DNA from: Myxococcales bacterium
Lineage (GTDB): Bacteria; Myxococcota_A; Polyangia; Polyangiales; Polyangiaceae
Assembly: GCA_016720545.1 (NCBI GenBank)
Contig: JADKKK010000005.1
Location: 372,001 to 436,000 of the forward strand
DNA length: 64,000 nucleotides
Direction of reading: 5' to 3'
The number at the start of each line of letters is the position of its first letter. The first letter of the stretch is position 1. The notes below the pieces were generated by a model. It saw nothing but the letters and a program-made list of their open reading frames with translations, did no database searches and was not told the DNA's origin. Both the position numbers and the translations under genes were made by a program. Positions 9,408-19,305 of the stretch are shown here, one piece after another.

Positions 9408-11189
9408 ATGTCAAGAGGTTCGGCGCGGTCGAGGGGACCCCTTGGGGCGCTGCTGGTTGCGCTGGCGCTGGGGAACGCCCCGGCGTGCAGCACGACGACG
9501 GACCCCGCCGGGGCAGATGCTGCGGTCACCGACTCCGGCTCGGGTCCCGACGTGCTGACGTGTAGCGACGGCGCGAAGAATGGCAGTGAGACCGCCGTCG
9601 ACTGCGGGGGGGCGTGCCCGAAGTGCCCAAACGGGAAGGCGTGTGGGGGCCCGATCGACTGCGCAAGCGGAGCGTGCAATGCGGGAGTGTGTGTCGTGCC
9701 CACGCCAGGGTGCAGCGATGGCGCGAAGAATGGCAGCGAGACGGACGTGGACTGCGGGGGAACCTGCCCGAAGTGTGCAAACGGGAAGGCCTGCGGGGGC
9801 CCAGCCGACTGTGCAAGCGGCGCGTGCAGCGCGGGGCTGTGTGGCGCGCCCGCGCCGACATGCAGCGACGGCGCGAAGAATGGCAACGAGACGGACGTGG
9901 ACTGCGGGGGCGCGTGTCCGAAGTGCGCGAACGGGAGAGCGTGCGCGGGCCCGGTCGACTGCGCCAGCGCGACCTGCGCGGGCGGCGTCTGCGTGGTGGC
10001 CTCCACGTGCAGCGACGGCGCGAAGAATGGCAACGAGACGGACGTAGACTGCGGCGGGTCGTGTCCGAGCTGTGTCGATGGGAAGACGTGCGCCGGCTCC
10101 GCCGACTGTGGGAGCAGGATCTGCACGGGTAGCCTTTGCGCGGCGCCTGCGTGCGACGATGGTGCCAAGAACGGCAGCGAGACGGACGTGGACTGCGGTG
10201 GACCCTGTCCGGCGTGCGCGAACGGGAGGATGTGCGGTGCCCCGTCGGACTGCCAGAGCACGACCTGCACGGGGGGCGCATGCGGGCCGCCGTCGTGCGC
10301 GGGCGGGCTCACGTGCCAGGGGATCGACTGTTGCGAGAGCCTCGTGGTGCCGGGGGGCACGTTCCCGATGGGGCGCGGGGCCGGCAGCGACGCGTGCCCG
10401 CCGACGACGCTCTGCCTGTCGGCCGAGCAACCCGAGCACGGCGTGACGGTGTCCAGCTTTGCGTTGGACACCTTCGAGGTCACGGTGGGGCGGTTTCGGA
10501 AGTTCGTGGATGCGTACGCGGGACCACCCGCACCGGGGACCGGGGCACACCCGCTCATCGCCGGCACGGGGTGGAACGCGCTGTGGACCGGGAGCACACC
10601 GCCGACCGCGGCAGCGCTCCGCTCGAACCTGAAGTGCGGCGTGACGTGGCAGACGTGGAGCGACACGCCGGGCGCCACAGAGGCCAGTCCGATCAACTGC
10701 GTGGGCTGGTACGAGGCGTTCGCGTTCTGCGCGTGGGACGGCGGCCGGCTCCCCACCGAGGCGGAGTGGGAGTACGCCTCGGCAGGGGGAGACGAAAACC
10801 GGCTCTACCCGTGGGGGAATGCGGCGCCCACGGTAGCGCTGGCCTCGTACGAGTGCCGCTTCAGCGGCGGGCCGAGCTGCGACGTGGCGGACCTGCCCCT
10901 AGCGGGGAGCACACCGGCGGGGAACGGGCGCTGGGGCCACCGAGACCTCGGGGGGAGCCTATGGGAGTGGGTCTACGACGGATTCGACGCGGGGTGGTAC
11001 GGAGGGGGCGGGGCGACGTGCACGAACTGCACGAACATCCCCTCTCTCCCCCCTCTCTCCTCCCTCCACGCGCTCCGTGGCGGCGACTTCCTCGGCGACC
11101 ACTCCTACCTCCGCGCGACGATCCGCGACAACGCGCCGCCCTACGGCCGCGGCCACGCCCGTGGATTCCGGTGCGCCCGTAGACCGTAG
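9408..11189 (+). CDS. Lipoprotein with five Cys-rich repeats and an FGE/sulfatase-modifying-factor-like domain
   Basis: This 593-residue exported protein has a lipobox-type signal peptide (LGNAPACS). Residues about 50-293 hold five copies of a disulfide-type repeat, each with eight cysteines, in the pattern C-DGAKNG-ET-VDCGG-CP-C-G--C----DC-S--C-G-C. The C-terminal 280 residues match the formylglycine-generating-enzyme fold: VPGGTFPMGR, DTFEVTVGRFRKFV, INCVGWYEAFAFCAWDGGRLP, EAEWEYASAGG, GSLWEWVYD, RGGDF and GHARGFRCAR. The segment where true FGE carries its two catalytic cysteines reads GDFLGDHSYLRATIR, with no cysteine, so formylglycine formation is doubtful. A ribosome binding site (GAGGGGG) precedes ATG 9408. 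Related proteins are common in myxobacteria; the function is unknown, probably on the cell surface. Confidence 0.85.
   Translation: MSRGSARSRGPLGALLVALALGNAPACSTTTDPAGADAAVTDSGSGPDVLTCSDGAKNGSETAVDCGGACPKCPNGKACGGPIDCASGACNAGVCVVPTPGCSDGAKNGSETDVDCGGTCPKCANGKACGGPADCASGACSAGLCGAPAPTCSDGAKNGNETDVDCGGACPKCANGRACAGPVDCASATCAGGVCVVASTCSDGAKNGNETDVDCGGSCPSCVDGKTCAGSADCGSRICTGSLCAAPACDDGAKNGSETDVDCGGPCPACANGRMCGAPSDCQSTTCTGGACGPPSCAGGLTCQGIDCCESLVVPGGTFPMGRGAGSDACPPTTLCLSAEQPEHGVTVSSFALDTFEVTVGRFRKFVDAYAGPPAPGTGAHPLIAGTGWNALWTGSTPPTAAALRSNLKCGVTWQTWSDTPGATEASPINCVGWYEAFAFCAWDGGRLPTEAEWEYASAGGDENRLYPWGNAAPTVALASYECRFSGGPSCDVADLPLAGSTPAGNGRWGHRDLGGSLWEWVYDGFDAGWYGGGGATCTNCTNIPSLPPLSSLHALRGGDFLGDHSYLRATIRDNAPPYGRGHARGFRCARRP
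9561..10283 (+). repeat. Five tandem repeats of about 144-150 bp encoding Cys-rich units
   Basis: Direct repeats begin at about 9561, 9711, 9861, 10008 and 10152. Each encodes about 44-50 residues with eight conserved cysteines. The unit starts (encoding CSDGAKNG) are nearly identical at the base level, so copy number could change by recombination. Confidence 0.9.
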
Positions 11190-11357
11190 CGGAGAGAGCG
11201 ATGGCCTGACCGCCGCCTCTGTGCGCAAGTCTGTGGGCGGCGCGTGAACGCTAGCTCGACCGCAGAGCGCTCACGAGCGCCGCGCCGTCCGCTCTCTGAT
11301 CGGGCGATGTCTTTTTGCATGTGGCCACCTTCGCGTGGCAGAAAGCTGAATCGTCCA

Positions 11358-12158
11358 ATGGCCTGGCTCGTCCCGCTGCTCACGCTGACGCTGATGGAGA
11401 TCGTCCTCGGCATCGACAACATCGTCTTCCTCTCGATCCTCGTGGGGACGCTGCCTGAGGATCAGCGGAAGCGCGCGCGGGCCATCGGGCTGGGGCTCGC
11501 GCTCGTGGCGCGCCTCGTGCTGCTGCTCGGCATCAAGTGGGTCATGGGCCTCGAGGCCGCGATCTTCCACTGGCGGACGCTCGGCTTCGTGCCCGAGGGC
11601 TGGGTCGAGAACCACCACGTCGACGCCGTGACGGGGCGCGATCTGGTGCTCCTCGCTGGCGGGCTCTTCCTCATCGGCAAGAGCGTGACCGAGATCCACA
11701 AGAAGACGATGGGCGGCGACGAGGACGAGCTGGCGCGCAAGGGGCGGAACGCCTCGTTCGCCGGAGTCATCGCGCAGATCATCGTGCTCGATCTCGTCTT
11801 CTCGCTCGACTCGGTCATCTCCGCGATCGGCATGGCCAAAGATCTCTGGGTCATGGTGACCGCGATGCTCGTCGCCGTCGGGTTCATGGGCCTCTTCGCC
11901 GGGAAGGTCTCGCGGTTCGTCGACGAGAACCCGACCTTCAAGATGCTCGCGCTGAGCTTCCTCGTGATGATCGGCGTGTTGCTCCTCGCCGAGGGCGCCG
12001 GGACGCCGATCAGCAAGGGCTACGTGTACGCCGCCATGGTGTTCGCCCTTGGCGTGGAGCTGCTCAACATGCGCGCGCGGCGGTCGAAGGACGCCGCGAA
12101 GCGCGCGGTGCTCAAGGAGGAGGCCGAGGCGGCCTCGGTCCGACACAGCATCGTCTGA
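11358..12158 (+). CDS. TerC-family integral membrane protein
   Basis: This 266-residue membrane protein belongs to the TerC family, whose members are linked to tellurite resistance and to manganese export or metalation of exported proteins. The N-terminal signature MEIVLGIDNIVFLSIL and the second acidic membrane motif (LDLVFSLDSVISAIG) are present, with about seven hydrophobic segments. The loop LIGKSVTEIHKKTMGG is also typical. The ATG at 11358 fits the family's usual short N-terminus; an upstream ATG at 11307 would add 17 atypical residues. No adjacent metal-related gene is seen. The leader was searched for a yybP-ykoY manganese riboswitch, which often precedes such genes, but no convincing match was found. 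Confidence 0.92.
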   Translation: MAWLVPLLTLTLMEIVLGIDNIVFLSILVGTLPEDQRKRARAIGLGLALVARLVLLLGIKWVMGLEAAIFHWRTLGFVPEGWVENHHVDAVTGRDLVLLAGGLFLIGKSVTEIHKKTMGGDEDELARKGRNASFAGVIAQIIVLDLVFSLDSVISAIGMAKDLWVMVTAMLVAVGFMGLFAGKVSRFVDENPTFKMLALSFLVMIGVLLLAEGAGTPISKGYVYAAMVFALGVELLNMRARRSKDAAKRAVLKEEAEAASVRHSIV

Positions 12159-12325
12159 CCACCCTGGTGGCTCCTCCTCCCGCGTGGGACGATGGTCCCG
12201 TGCAGTGATCCGGGCTGACTCGGGCGAGTCGGGCGAGGTCGTGCTCTTCGCGCAAGACGGGCTCCAGCTCTGGCGCGCGCGGCGCCCGGGCTTCACCATC
12301 TTCGGCTCTTACGTCGGGCGTCGGT

Positions 12326-13201
12326 TCAGGAGCCGCGGGCCACGACGCAGCAGTGGGCGAGCCGGGTCCGCTCTGCGAGGTAGCGCGCGTGGAGGGTGTG
12401 GCACTCGCGGCGGGCGAGGGCCGAGAGCCTGCGGAGGCCCGGGCGGAGGTCGCGGGAGGTCTCGGGGAGGGCCCCGGCCACGAGCGCGCGCAGCACCACG
12501 AGGTCGTGCAGGTCGCCCAGGATCTCTTGGGCGCGTCGGAGCCCCAGGATGAGCGACGACCGGCGTGGGCCCCGCGCGACCTCGACGGCGTAGCGGAGCT
12601 TCTTCGCTGCCACGCGGACGCGGTGGAGGCGCCCGGGGGCGAAGCGGTCGCCCACGCGCGTCATCGCCTCTTCGAACTGGTCCGCGCGTGCCCGCATCCG
12701 GCGTGAGGTCTCCTCGGCCCAGGCCGCGTCGTCGCGCTCGTCGTGGAGGGCGAGGCGGGAGGTGACCGCCCCGAGGCGACTCGCGAGGCGAGCGAGCCCG
12801 GGCAGCGCGCGGAGCGCCCGCGCCGCGCGCCGCTCCCGCAGCGCGGTGAGGTGCTTCCCGAGCCCCGCGACGGCGCCCGCGTCGGCGGCGTCGAGGGCCG
12901 GCGCGAGGGCCGCGAGGAGGTCCCGCGCGACGTCGAGCTCGCGCACGGGCCCGAGCCCCCGCGTGATCCTGCGCACCCGCCGCGCCGCGCGCGCGCTGCG
13001 GCGGCCGTCGACCGCGGCGAGCGCCGCTCGCAGGCGACGAGAGGCCACGCGCGCGCGGTGCACCCCTTCGGTGTCGAGCGTCTGCGCGAGCGCGAGCGCA
13101 GCGAGGAGCGTCCCGGAGCGCTCGGCGACGATCGCGGCGGGCGTCCTCGCGCCCCGGCCCATGCCTCCGCCTGCGCCCTCTCTCCCTGCGCCCTCCAGCA
13201 T
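12326..13201 (-). CDS. CHAD-domain protein (predicted polyphosphate binding)
   Basis: This 291-residue all-helical protein has the CHAD domain, known to bind inorganic polyphosphate through basic surfaces. Two signature helices with conserved His and Arg/Lys are visible: VHRARVASRRLRAAL near residue 47 and LHRVRVAAKKLRYAVE near 206, followed by AQEILGDLHDLVVL. The protein is very rich in Arg and Ala. The start is uncertain: ATG 13201 or ATG 13162. It is transcribed divergently from prfB. The phosphate transporter pair DUF47-pit lies 4 kb away, but no operon links them. Confidence 0.85.
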   Translation of the reverse strand: MLEGAGREGAGGGMGRGARTPAAIVAERSGTLLAALALAQTLDTEGVHRARVASRRLRAALAAVDGRRSARAARRVRRITRGLGPVRELDVARDLLAALAPALDAADAGAVAGLGKHLTALRERRAARALRALPGLARLASRLGAVTSRLALHDERDDAAWAEETSRRMRARADQFEEAMTRVGDRFAPGRLHRVRVAAKKLRYAVEVARGPRRSSLILGLRRAQEILGDLHDLVVLRALVAGALPETSRDLRPGLRRLSALARRECHTLHARYLAERTRLAHCCVVARGS

Positions 13202-13375
13202 GCCCGCTTGGTAGCACGCGCGCGCCGCGACGGGTGGCCGCCGCGAAAGGTATTGAAACTATTGTCGTTTCTGTCGCGCTCTTGTCGCCCGATCGGGGCC
13301 GCCGCCGGTGGCCTGCCGCCGACGGCCCGCGCCCGGCGCTTGACCTCGCCGTGGGGTCGGGCCTAAGTCCCGCGC

Positions 13376-14513
13376 ATGCTCTCCGAGTCCCGGGAAAAGC
13401 TCTCTGACCTCCAAAGGCGCCTCATGACGCTAAGGGGGCATCTTTGACCTCGCCAAGCTGAAGCGAGAGCTCGCGGCGCTCAACCAAGAGACGATGGCCC
13501 CCGGGTTCTGGAACGACCCGAAGAAGGCGCAGTCGTCGACCAAGAAGCGCGGGAACATCGAGGTGAAGGTCGAGACCTTCGAGAGGCTCGATCGCGACAT
13601 CACCGACGCCGTCGAGCTGCTCGAGCTCGGCGCAGCCGAGGGCGACGACGGGGTCGTGGCGGAGGTCGAGGCCGGCCTCGGCGCCCTCGAGGCGCGGCTG
13701 CGCGTGTCGGAGCTCCAGCGCATGCTCTCCGGCCCGGTCGATCACGCCAACGCGATCGTGAGCATTCACCCAGGTACCGGCGGGACCGACGCCAAAGACT
13801 GGGCGCAGATGCTCCTGCGCATGTACCTGCGCTGGTGCGAGCGGCGGGGCTTCAAGACCGAGGTGGTCGACTACCAAGAGGGCGACGAGGCGGGCATCGA
13901 CGGCGCGTCCTTCACGGTCGCCGGGCCGAACGCGTACGGCTACCTCCGCTCCGAGCACGGCGTCCACCGGCTCGTGCGCATCTCGCCCTTCGACGCGAAC
14001 GCGCGAAGGCAGACGGCCTTCGCGGCCGTCGAGATCACGCCCGACATCGAGGACGAGATCGACATCGTCGTGAAAGACGGCGACCTCGAGACCACGACGA
14101 TGCGCGCCGGCGGCAAGGGGGGGCAGAACGTCAACAAGGTCGAGACCGCGGTGCGCATGAAGCACCTCCCGAGCGGCATCGTGATCGTGTGTCGCGCCGA
14201 GCGCTCGCAGCTCCAGAATCGCGTGACGGCGCTGAAGATGCTGAAGGCGAAGCTCTACGAGCTCGAGCTGCGCAAGCGCGAGGAGGCCCACGACGCCTAC
14301 CAGGCGACCAAGACGCAAATCGCGTGGGGCAACCAGATCCGCAGCTACGTTCTCGCGCCGTACCGCCTCGTGAAAGACCTGCGCACCTCGCACGAGGCCG
14401 GCAACGTCGACGGCGTGCTCGACGGTGATCTCGACGACTTCCTCGAGGCCTACCTCCTCGCGGCCGCGGGCGGCACCCTCAAGAAGGGCGGAGCGGTCGA
14501 CGAGCTCGACTGA
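13376..14513 (+). CDS. prfB: Peptide chain release factor 2, made by programmed +1 frameshift
   Basis: Release factor 2 recognises UGA and UAA stop codons and triggers peptide release on the ribosome. The gene starts at ATG 13376, reads 23 codons to CTT at 13442-13444, meets an in-frame TGA at 13445-13447, and continues in the +1 frame from GAC at 13446. The product is about 378 residues. The stop-codon recognition motif SPF (RISPFDANARRQ) and the hydrolysis motif GGQ (RAGGKGGQNVNK, about residue 249) are intact. A frame opening only at ATG 13494 would lack the N-terminal helices and should not be taken as the start. The slippery site is the standard RF2 autoregulatory form. Confidence 0.96.
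13434..13448 (+). promoter_or_regulatory. prfB: RF2 programmed frameshift site
   Basis: The sequence AGG GGG CAT CTT TGA C combines an internal Shine-Dalgarno-like AGGGGG, three bases of spacing, the slippery CUU and a poorly terminating UGA-C. In the known mechanism, low RF2 levels stall the ribosome at UGA and it slips +1, so RF2 controls its own synthesis. Confidence 0.95.
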
Positions 14514-14541
14514 TCGCGCAAGCTCGCCTTCCACGCCGTGA

Positions 14542-15474
14542 TCATGGCGTGACCGCCCGCGAGTAATAGCCCCCCGTGAGGGCGTCGAGGGCGGCCGCGA
14601 GCTCGGCCACCTCCGCGGCGCGCTCCTCGCGCTCCCCGGCCGCGACGGCGCGGGCCGCCGCGAGGCGCGCCCTGTGGTGCCGAAAGAGGAGATCCAGCGC
14701 CCGGCTCGTGAGCCGCGCGCGGAAGGTCTCGAGGTCGAGGCGCGCCCGCTCGAGGTGGGTCTCCTCGTCGGCGAAGACCAGGCGATCGAGCCGAAACGTG
14801 AGGCGCGCCTCGAGGCCTATCGTGTGCGAGCTCGAGTCGACGAGGCGGCTCTGCTCCGGCAGCGCGTCAACGCTCGCGCGGTCGTCGACGTAGCGGGTGG
14901 CGCGGAGGCGCGTCTCGGGGAGCAGCGCGCTCCGCCGCGCGCGCGACGCGAGGTCGTCGAGGCGCGCGTGGCCTTGATCGACCCCGGCGGCGCGCAGCGC
15001 GGCGCGCGCCACCGCGCGGGCGAGGAGCGGCGAGGGCGGCGGCAGCTCGCCCGTGACGGGCAGCGCGTTCGCGGTCGCCGTCCCCACATCGGTGTAGAGC
15101 GCATGCTGTGGAGAGGGGGCGCGCGGGCGCCCATCCAGGAGCGCGTCGAGCGGGAGACCGAGCACCACGTAGGCCGCCCGCTCTTCAGACGACGGTCCGC
15201 GCCGCAGCGATCCGGAGAGGGCGACGTAGAGCCCGGCGCCCCCCCCGCCTGGCGCGCCTGGCCGCCCCGACACGGGATCGAACGCGTCACGGTCCCCGTC
15301 CACGAACACGTCCTCGGGGGCGCGCGGCCAAGGCTCGGCGCGCGCGTCGCTCCCGGCCGCGACGGCCGCCACCCAGGACGCGAGGACCGCGAGCAGGTGC
15401 ACGACGCGGTTTGTGCGGGTGACCCGCGGTAGGCCCATTTGGATTGAGGTGTGTGACGCGCGGCGCTGGAGCAT
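14542..15474 (-). CDS. Exported protein of unknown function
   Basis: I do not recognise this 310-residue protein. A hydrophobic segment (VVHLLAVLASWVAAVAA) followed by SDARAEP looks like a signal peptide with an Ala-x-Ala cleavage site, so it is probably periplasmic or outer-membrane. A short Gly-rich loop (GAPGGGGAG) precedes a strand-like region (LYVALSGSLRR), and the second half is helical and Arg/Ala/Glu rich. ATG 15474 is preferred because GGGGGAG lies four bases upstream; the later ATG at 15438 has no such site. It converges with prfB, with only 28 bases between the stops. Confidence 0.7.
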   Translation of the reverse strand: MLQRRASHTSIQMGLPRVTRTNRVVHLLAVLASWVAAVAAGSDARAEPWPRAPEDVFVDGDRDAFDPVSGRPGAPGGGGAGLYVALSGSLRRGPSSEERAAYVVLGLPLDALLDGRPRAPSPQHALYTDVGTATANALPVTGELPPPSPLLARAVARAALRAAGVDQGHARLDDLASRARRSALLPETRLRATRYVDDRASVDALPEQSRLVDSSSHTIGLEARLTFRLDRLVFADEETHLERARLDLETFRARLTSRALDLLFRHHRARLAAARAVAAGEREERAAEVAELAAALDALTGGYYSRAVTP

Positions 15475-15635
15475 GAGCTCCCCCTTTCACCTCTCGTGCC
15501 GTCGCGATCTCCTGAAAATTCCACGCTCTCGGCGGCGCGCGTGGTGTCCCGGTCGGGACGCCCGGGCGTCCGGGCCGGTGCGCAATGTCGCCCGGGCTGG
15601 GGTCATCGTGGTAGAACCAGACCTCTGGAGCGCGC

Positions 15636-17042
<1,407 letters not shown>

Positions 17043-17197
17043 GCCGCGCGCGCGACCCCCAGTCGACCCCTCCCGCCGAGCAGGAAGACCTCAGAGGTGC
17101 AGGACTTGCGGCGGCGAATGACGAACGTGTGAACGACAGGCAAACTCTGGCTTGGCCGCTTGACCTCGCGCGTCAGAGTCGCCACGGTGGCGCTCAC

Positions 17198-17827
17198 ATG
17201 GGCATCCAAGACGTGATCCGCTGGCTCGTCCCGAAGGACGAACACTTCTTCGACATCCTCGAGAAGCAGGCCACGACGGCGCGCGAGGGCGTCGCCGCCT
17301 TCAAGGACGAGCGCGACGTCGCCGCCGCGGGCGTCAACATGCAGGCCTGGGAGCACAAGGGCGACAAGCTCGTGCACGAGCTGGAGGAGTCGCTCGCGAA
17401 GACCTTCGTGACGCCCATCGACCGCGAGGACATCCACCTGCTCTCGTCCGCGCTCGACGACATCCTCGACCTCGCGAACGGGGCCGCGCGCGCCTGCCAG
17501 CTCTTCGGGGTCACCGAGCGAACCCCCGCCATGCAGGAGCTGCTCGCCATCCTCCACCAGTGCACCGAGGTGGTCGACCGGGCGATCCCGAACCTCCGCA
17601 AGCACGCGTACGCGGCGCTCGTCGACTCGTCTCGCGAGCTCCGCAAGCTCGAGAAGGAGGGCGACCGCGTCTACAAGGCCGAGGTCTCGCGCCTCTTCCA
17701 CGATCAGACCGTCGACGCGAAGGTGCTGCTCCGCGAGAAGGCCGTGCTCGACGACCTCGAGAACGCGCTCGATCACTGCGACGGGGTCGCCAGTATCCTC
17801 GCGAACCTCGCGGTCAAGCATGCTTAG
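17198..17827 (+). CDS. DUF47 family (PhoU-like) phosphate transport regulator
   Basis: This 209-residue helical protein of the DUF47/TIGR00153 family is commonly paired with Pit-type phosphate carriers and thought to regulate them. Typical segments are FFDILEKQATTAREGV at the start, EHKGDKLVHELEESLAKTFVTPIDREDIHLLSSALDDILDL in the middle (shown in part), and the metal-binding style END: LEKEGDRVYKAEV. The ATG at 17198 is preceded by GGTGG. The coding end overlaps the pit start by eight bases (stop TAG 17825-17827, pit ATG 17820), so the two are translationally coupled. Confidence 0.93.
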   Translation: MGIQDVIRWLVPKDEHFFDILEKQATTAREGVAAFKDERDVAAAGVNMQAWEHKGDKLVHELEESLAKTFVTPIDREDIHLLSSALDDILDLANGAARACQLFGVTERTPAMQELLAILHQCTEVVDRAIPNLRKHAYAALVDSSRELRKLEKEGDRVYKAEVSRLFHDQTVDAKVLLREKAVLDDLENALDHCDGVASILANLAVKHA

Positions 17828-18842
17828 CCTGCTCATCGCGGTGATCGTCGCCGCCATCGTGTTCGACTACATCAACGGCTTCCACGACGCGGCGAACGCG
17901 ATCGCCACCGTGGTGTCCACGGGCGTGCTCCCGGTGCGCACGGCGGTCATCCTCGCGGCCATGCTGAACTTCGGCGGCGCCATGGCGGGCACCGCGGTCG
18001 CCAAGACCATCGCGTCGGGCTTCACCGATCCGGCGGTCGTCACCCAACAGGTGGTGCTCGCCGCGCTCGTCGGCGCCTGCGCGTGGAACCTCATCACCTG
18101 GTGGTACGGCATCCCCTCGTCGTCGTCGCACGCGCTCATCGGCGCGCTCGCGGGCGCGGTCGTGGCGCACGCGGGCTTCGGCGCCTTCAGGTGGTCGGCC
18201 CTCGGCCAAAAGGTGCTCGTGCCTCTGGTCGTGTCGCCCACGCTGGGCTTCGTCGTCGCCTTCTTCTTGATGATCGGCGTGCTCTGGGTGGTGTGGTTCG
18301 CGAAGGCGCGTCCCTCGGCCGTCACGCGCTCCTCGCGCCGACTTCAGCTCGCCTCGGCCGGCCTGATGGCCTTCGCCCACGGCTCGAACGACGCCCAAAA
18401 GTCCATGGGAATCATCACTTTGGCGCTGCTCTCGTACGCGAGGTCCGGGCACACCCTCCCGGAGTGGGCCGCGCCGAAGGGCGACGCCGTGCCCACCTGG
18501 GTCATCGTCGCGTGCGCGTCGGCGATCGCGCTCGGCACGATGGGCGGCGGCAAGAAGATCATCAAGACCATGGGCTCGAAGATCATCCACATCTCGCCCA
18601 TCCAGGGCTTCGCGGCGGAGGCCACGGGCGCGCTCGTCATCCTCGGCGCGAGCCACCTCGGCGTGCCCGTCTCCACCACGCACGTCATCAACGCCAGCAT
18701 CATGGGCGTCGGCGCGTCGAAGCGCTTCTCGGCGGTCCGCTGGGGCGTCGCCGGCAACATCGTCATCGCTTGGGTGCTCACGCTCCCGTTGAGCGGGCTC
18801 ATGGCGTTCGTGGCCATGAAGGTGTTCGCCGTCGCCTTCTGA
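17820..18842 (+). CDS. pit: Inorganic phosphate transporter, PiT family
   Basis: This 340-residue inner-membrane low-affinity phosphate carrier has about ten hydrophobic segments. The PiT duplicated signature is visible twice: FDYINGFHDAANAIATVVSTGVL near residue 16 (shown in part) and MAFAHGSNDAQKSMGIIT near 182. The second-half motif VSTTHVINASIMGVG is also typical. It overlaps the DUF47 gene and forms a two-gene phosphate-uptake unit. Immediately downstream lies a pair of inverted-repeat elements (18876-19305) separating it from a convergent gene. Confidence 0.95.
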   Translation: MLSLLIAVIVAAIVFDYINGFHDAANAIATVVSTGVLPVRTAVILAAMLNFGGAMAGTAVAKTIASGFTDPAVVTQQVVLAALVGACAWNLITWWYGIPSSSSHALIGALAGAVVAHAGFGAFRWSALGQKVLVPLVVSPTLGFVVAFFLMIGVLWVVWFAKARPSAVTRSSRRLQLASAGLMAFAHGSNDAQKSMGIITLALLSYARSGHTLPEWAAPKGDAVPTWVIVACASAIALGTMGGGKKIIKTMGSKIIHISPIQGFAAEATGALVILGASHLGVPVSTTHVINASIMGVGASKRFSAVRWGVAGNIVIAWVLTLPLSGLMAFVAMKVFAVAF

Positions 18843-18875
18843 GCGCGTGGCACCAAGACGGAGCCGCGCCGACTC

Positions 18876-19007
18876 TAGTCTCCTGTCACAGAAAATCGAT
18901 GAATAACTTGGTCGACCCGCGACACGCAAACAAGCGTGACTCCGTCGCGTCCGCAGCGACCGCGCCCCTGATACAATTAGTTCGCGAATCTCTGTGACAG
19001 GAGACTA
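18876..19007. mobile_element. 128-bp element with perfect 15-bp inverted ends, flanked by TA
   Basis: The ends are GTCTCCTGTCACAGA at 18878-18892 and its exact reverse complement at 18991-19005. A TA dinucleotide lies directly outside each end (18876-18877 and 19006-19007). The inside is noncoding and relatively AT-rich (ATACAATTAG, AAAATCGATGAATAAC). This is the form of a small non-autonomous transposable element (MITE). The TA duplication is what IS630/Tc1-mariner transposases produce; that family assignment is inference because no transposase gene is in the window. Confidence 0.8.
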
Positions 19008-19305
19008 GTCGCCTGGAAGCGTGATCCCTTCCAGAAGTCGCGCGGCTCGGCCTTTCGCCACAAGGGAGCGAGGGGGTGTCCCGTTTTCGGCGGCGGTGGG
19101 AGGATACTCATGTTCGAGGGTCGGCGTTCTCGCGCGGACACCCCCGAAACCACTGTCCCCTGAGCGCAAAGCGCCGCCTCCACCGCGCGGAACGACGACC
19201 GAGTTGAGGACGGGCCCGCCGCCGCCGAAAACGGGGCACCCCCTCGCTCCTCGGAATGACACCGAAGACCCGACTTCTGATACGAACCACGACTCCAGGG
19301 GACTA
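19006..19305. mobile_element. 296-bp palindromic MITE-like element, copy 1
   Basis: The element (19008-19303) is bounded by TA on both sides, begins GTCGCCTGGA and ends TCCAGGGGAC, i.e. imperfect inverted ends. It contains two 32-base internal arms in inverted orientation that would fold into a long hairpin. It differs from copy 2 at about eight positions by eye and has the same length. Its left TA is also the right TA of the 128-bp element, so one inserted into the target site of the other. It lies between the convergent pit and GT-C genes; the latter's stop codon is at 19306-19308. Confidence 0.85.

Noticed and set aside
11190..11357. Possible yybP-ykoY manganese riboswitch before the TerC gene
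   Set aside because: A GC-rich hairpin-like region exists, but the conserved loop sequences of that riboswitch are not seen.
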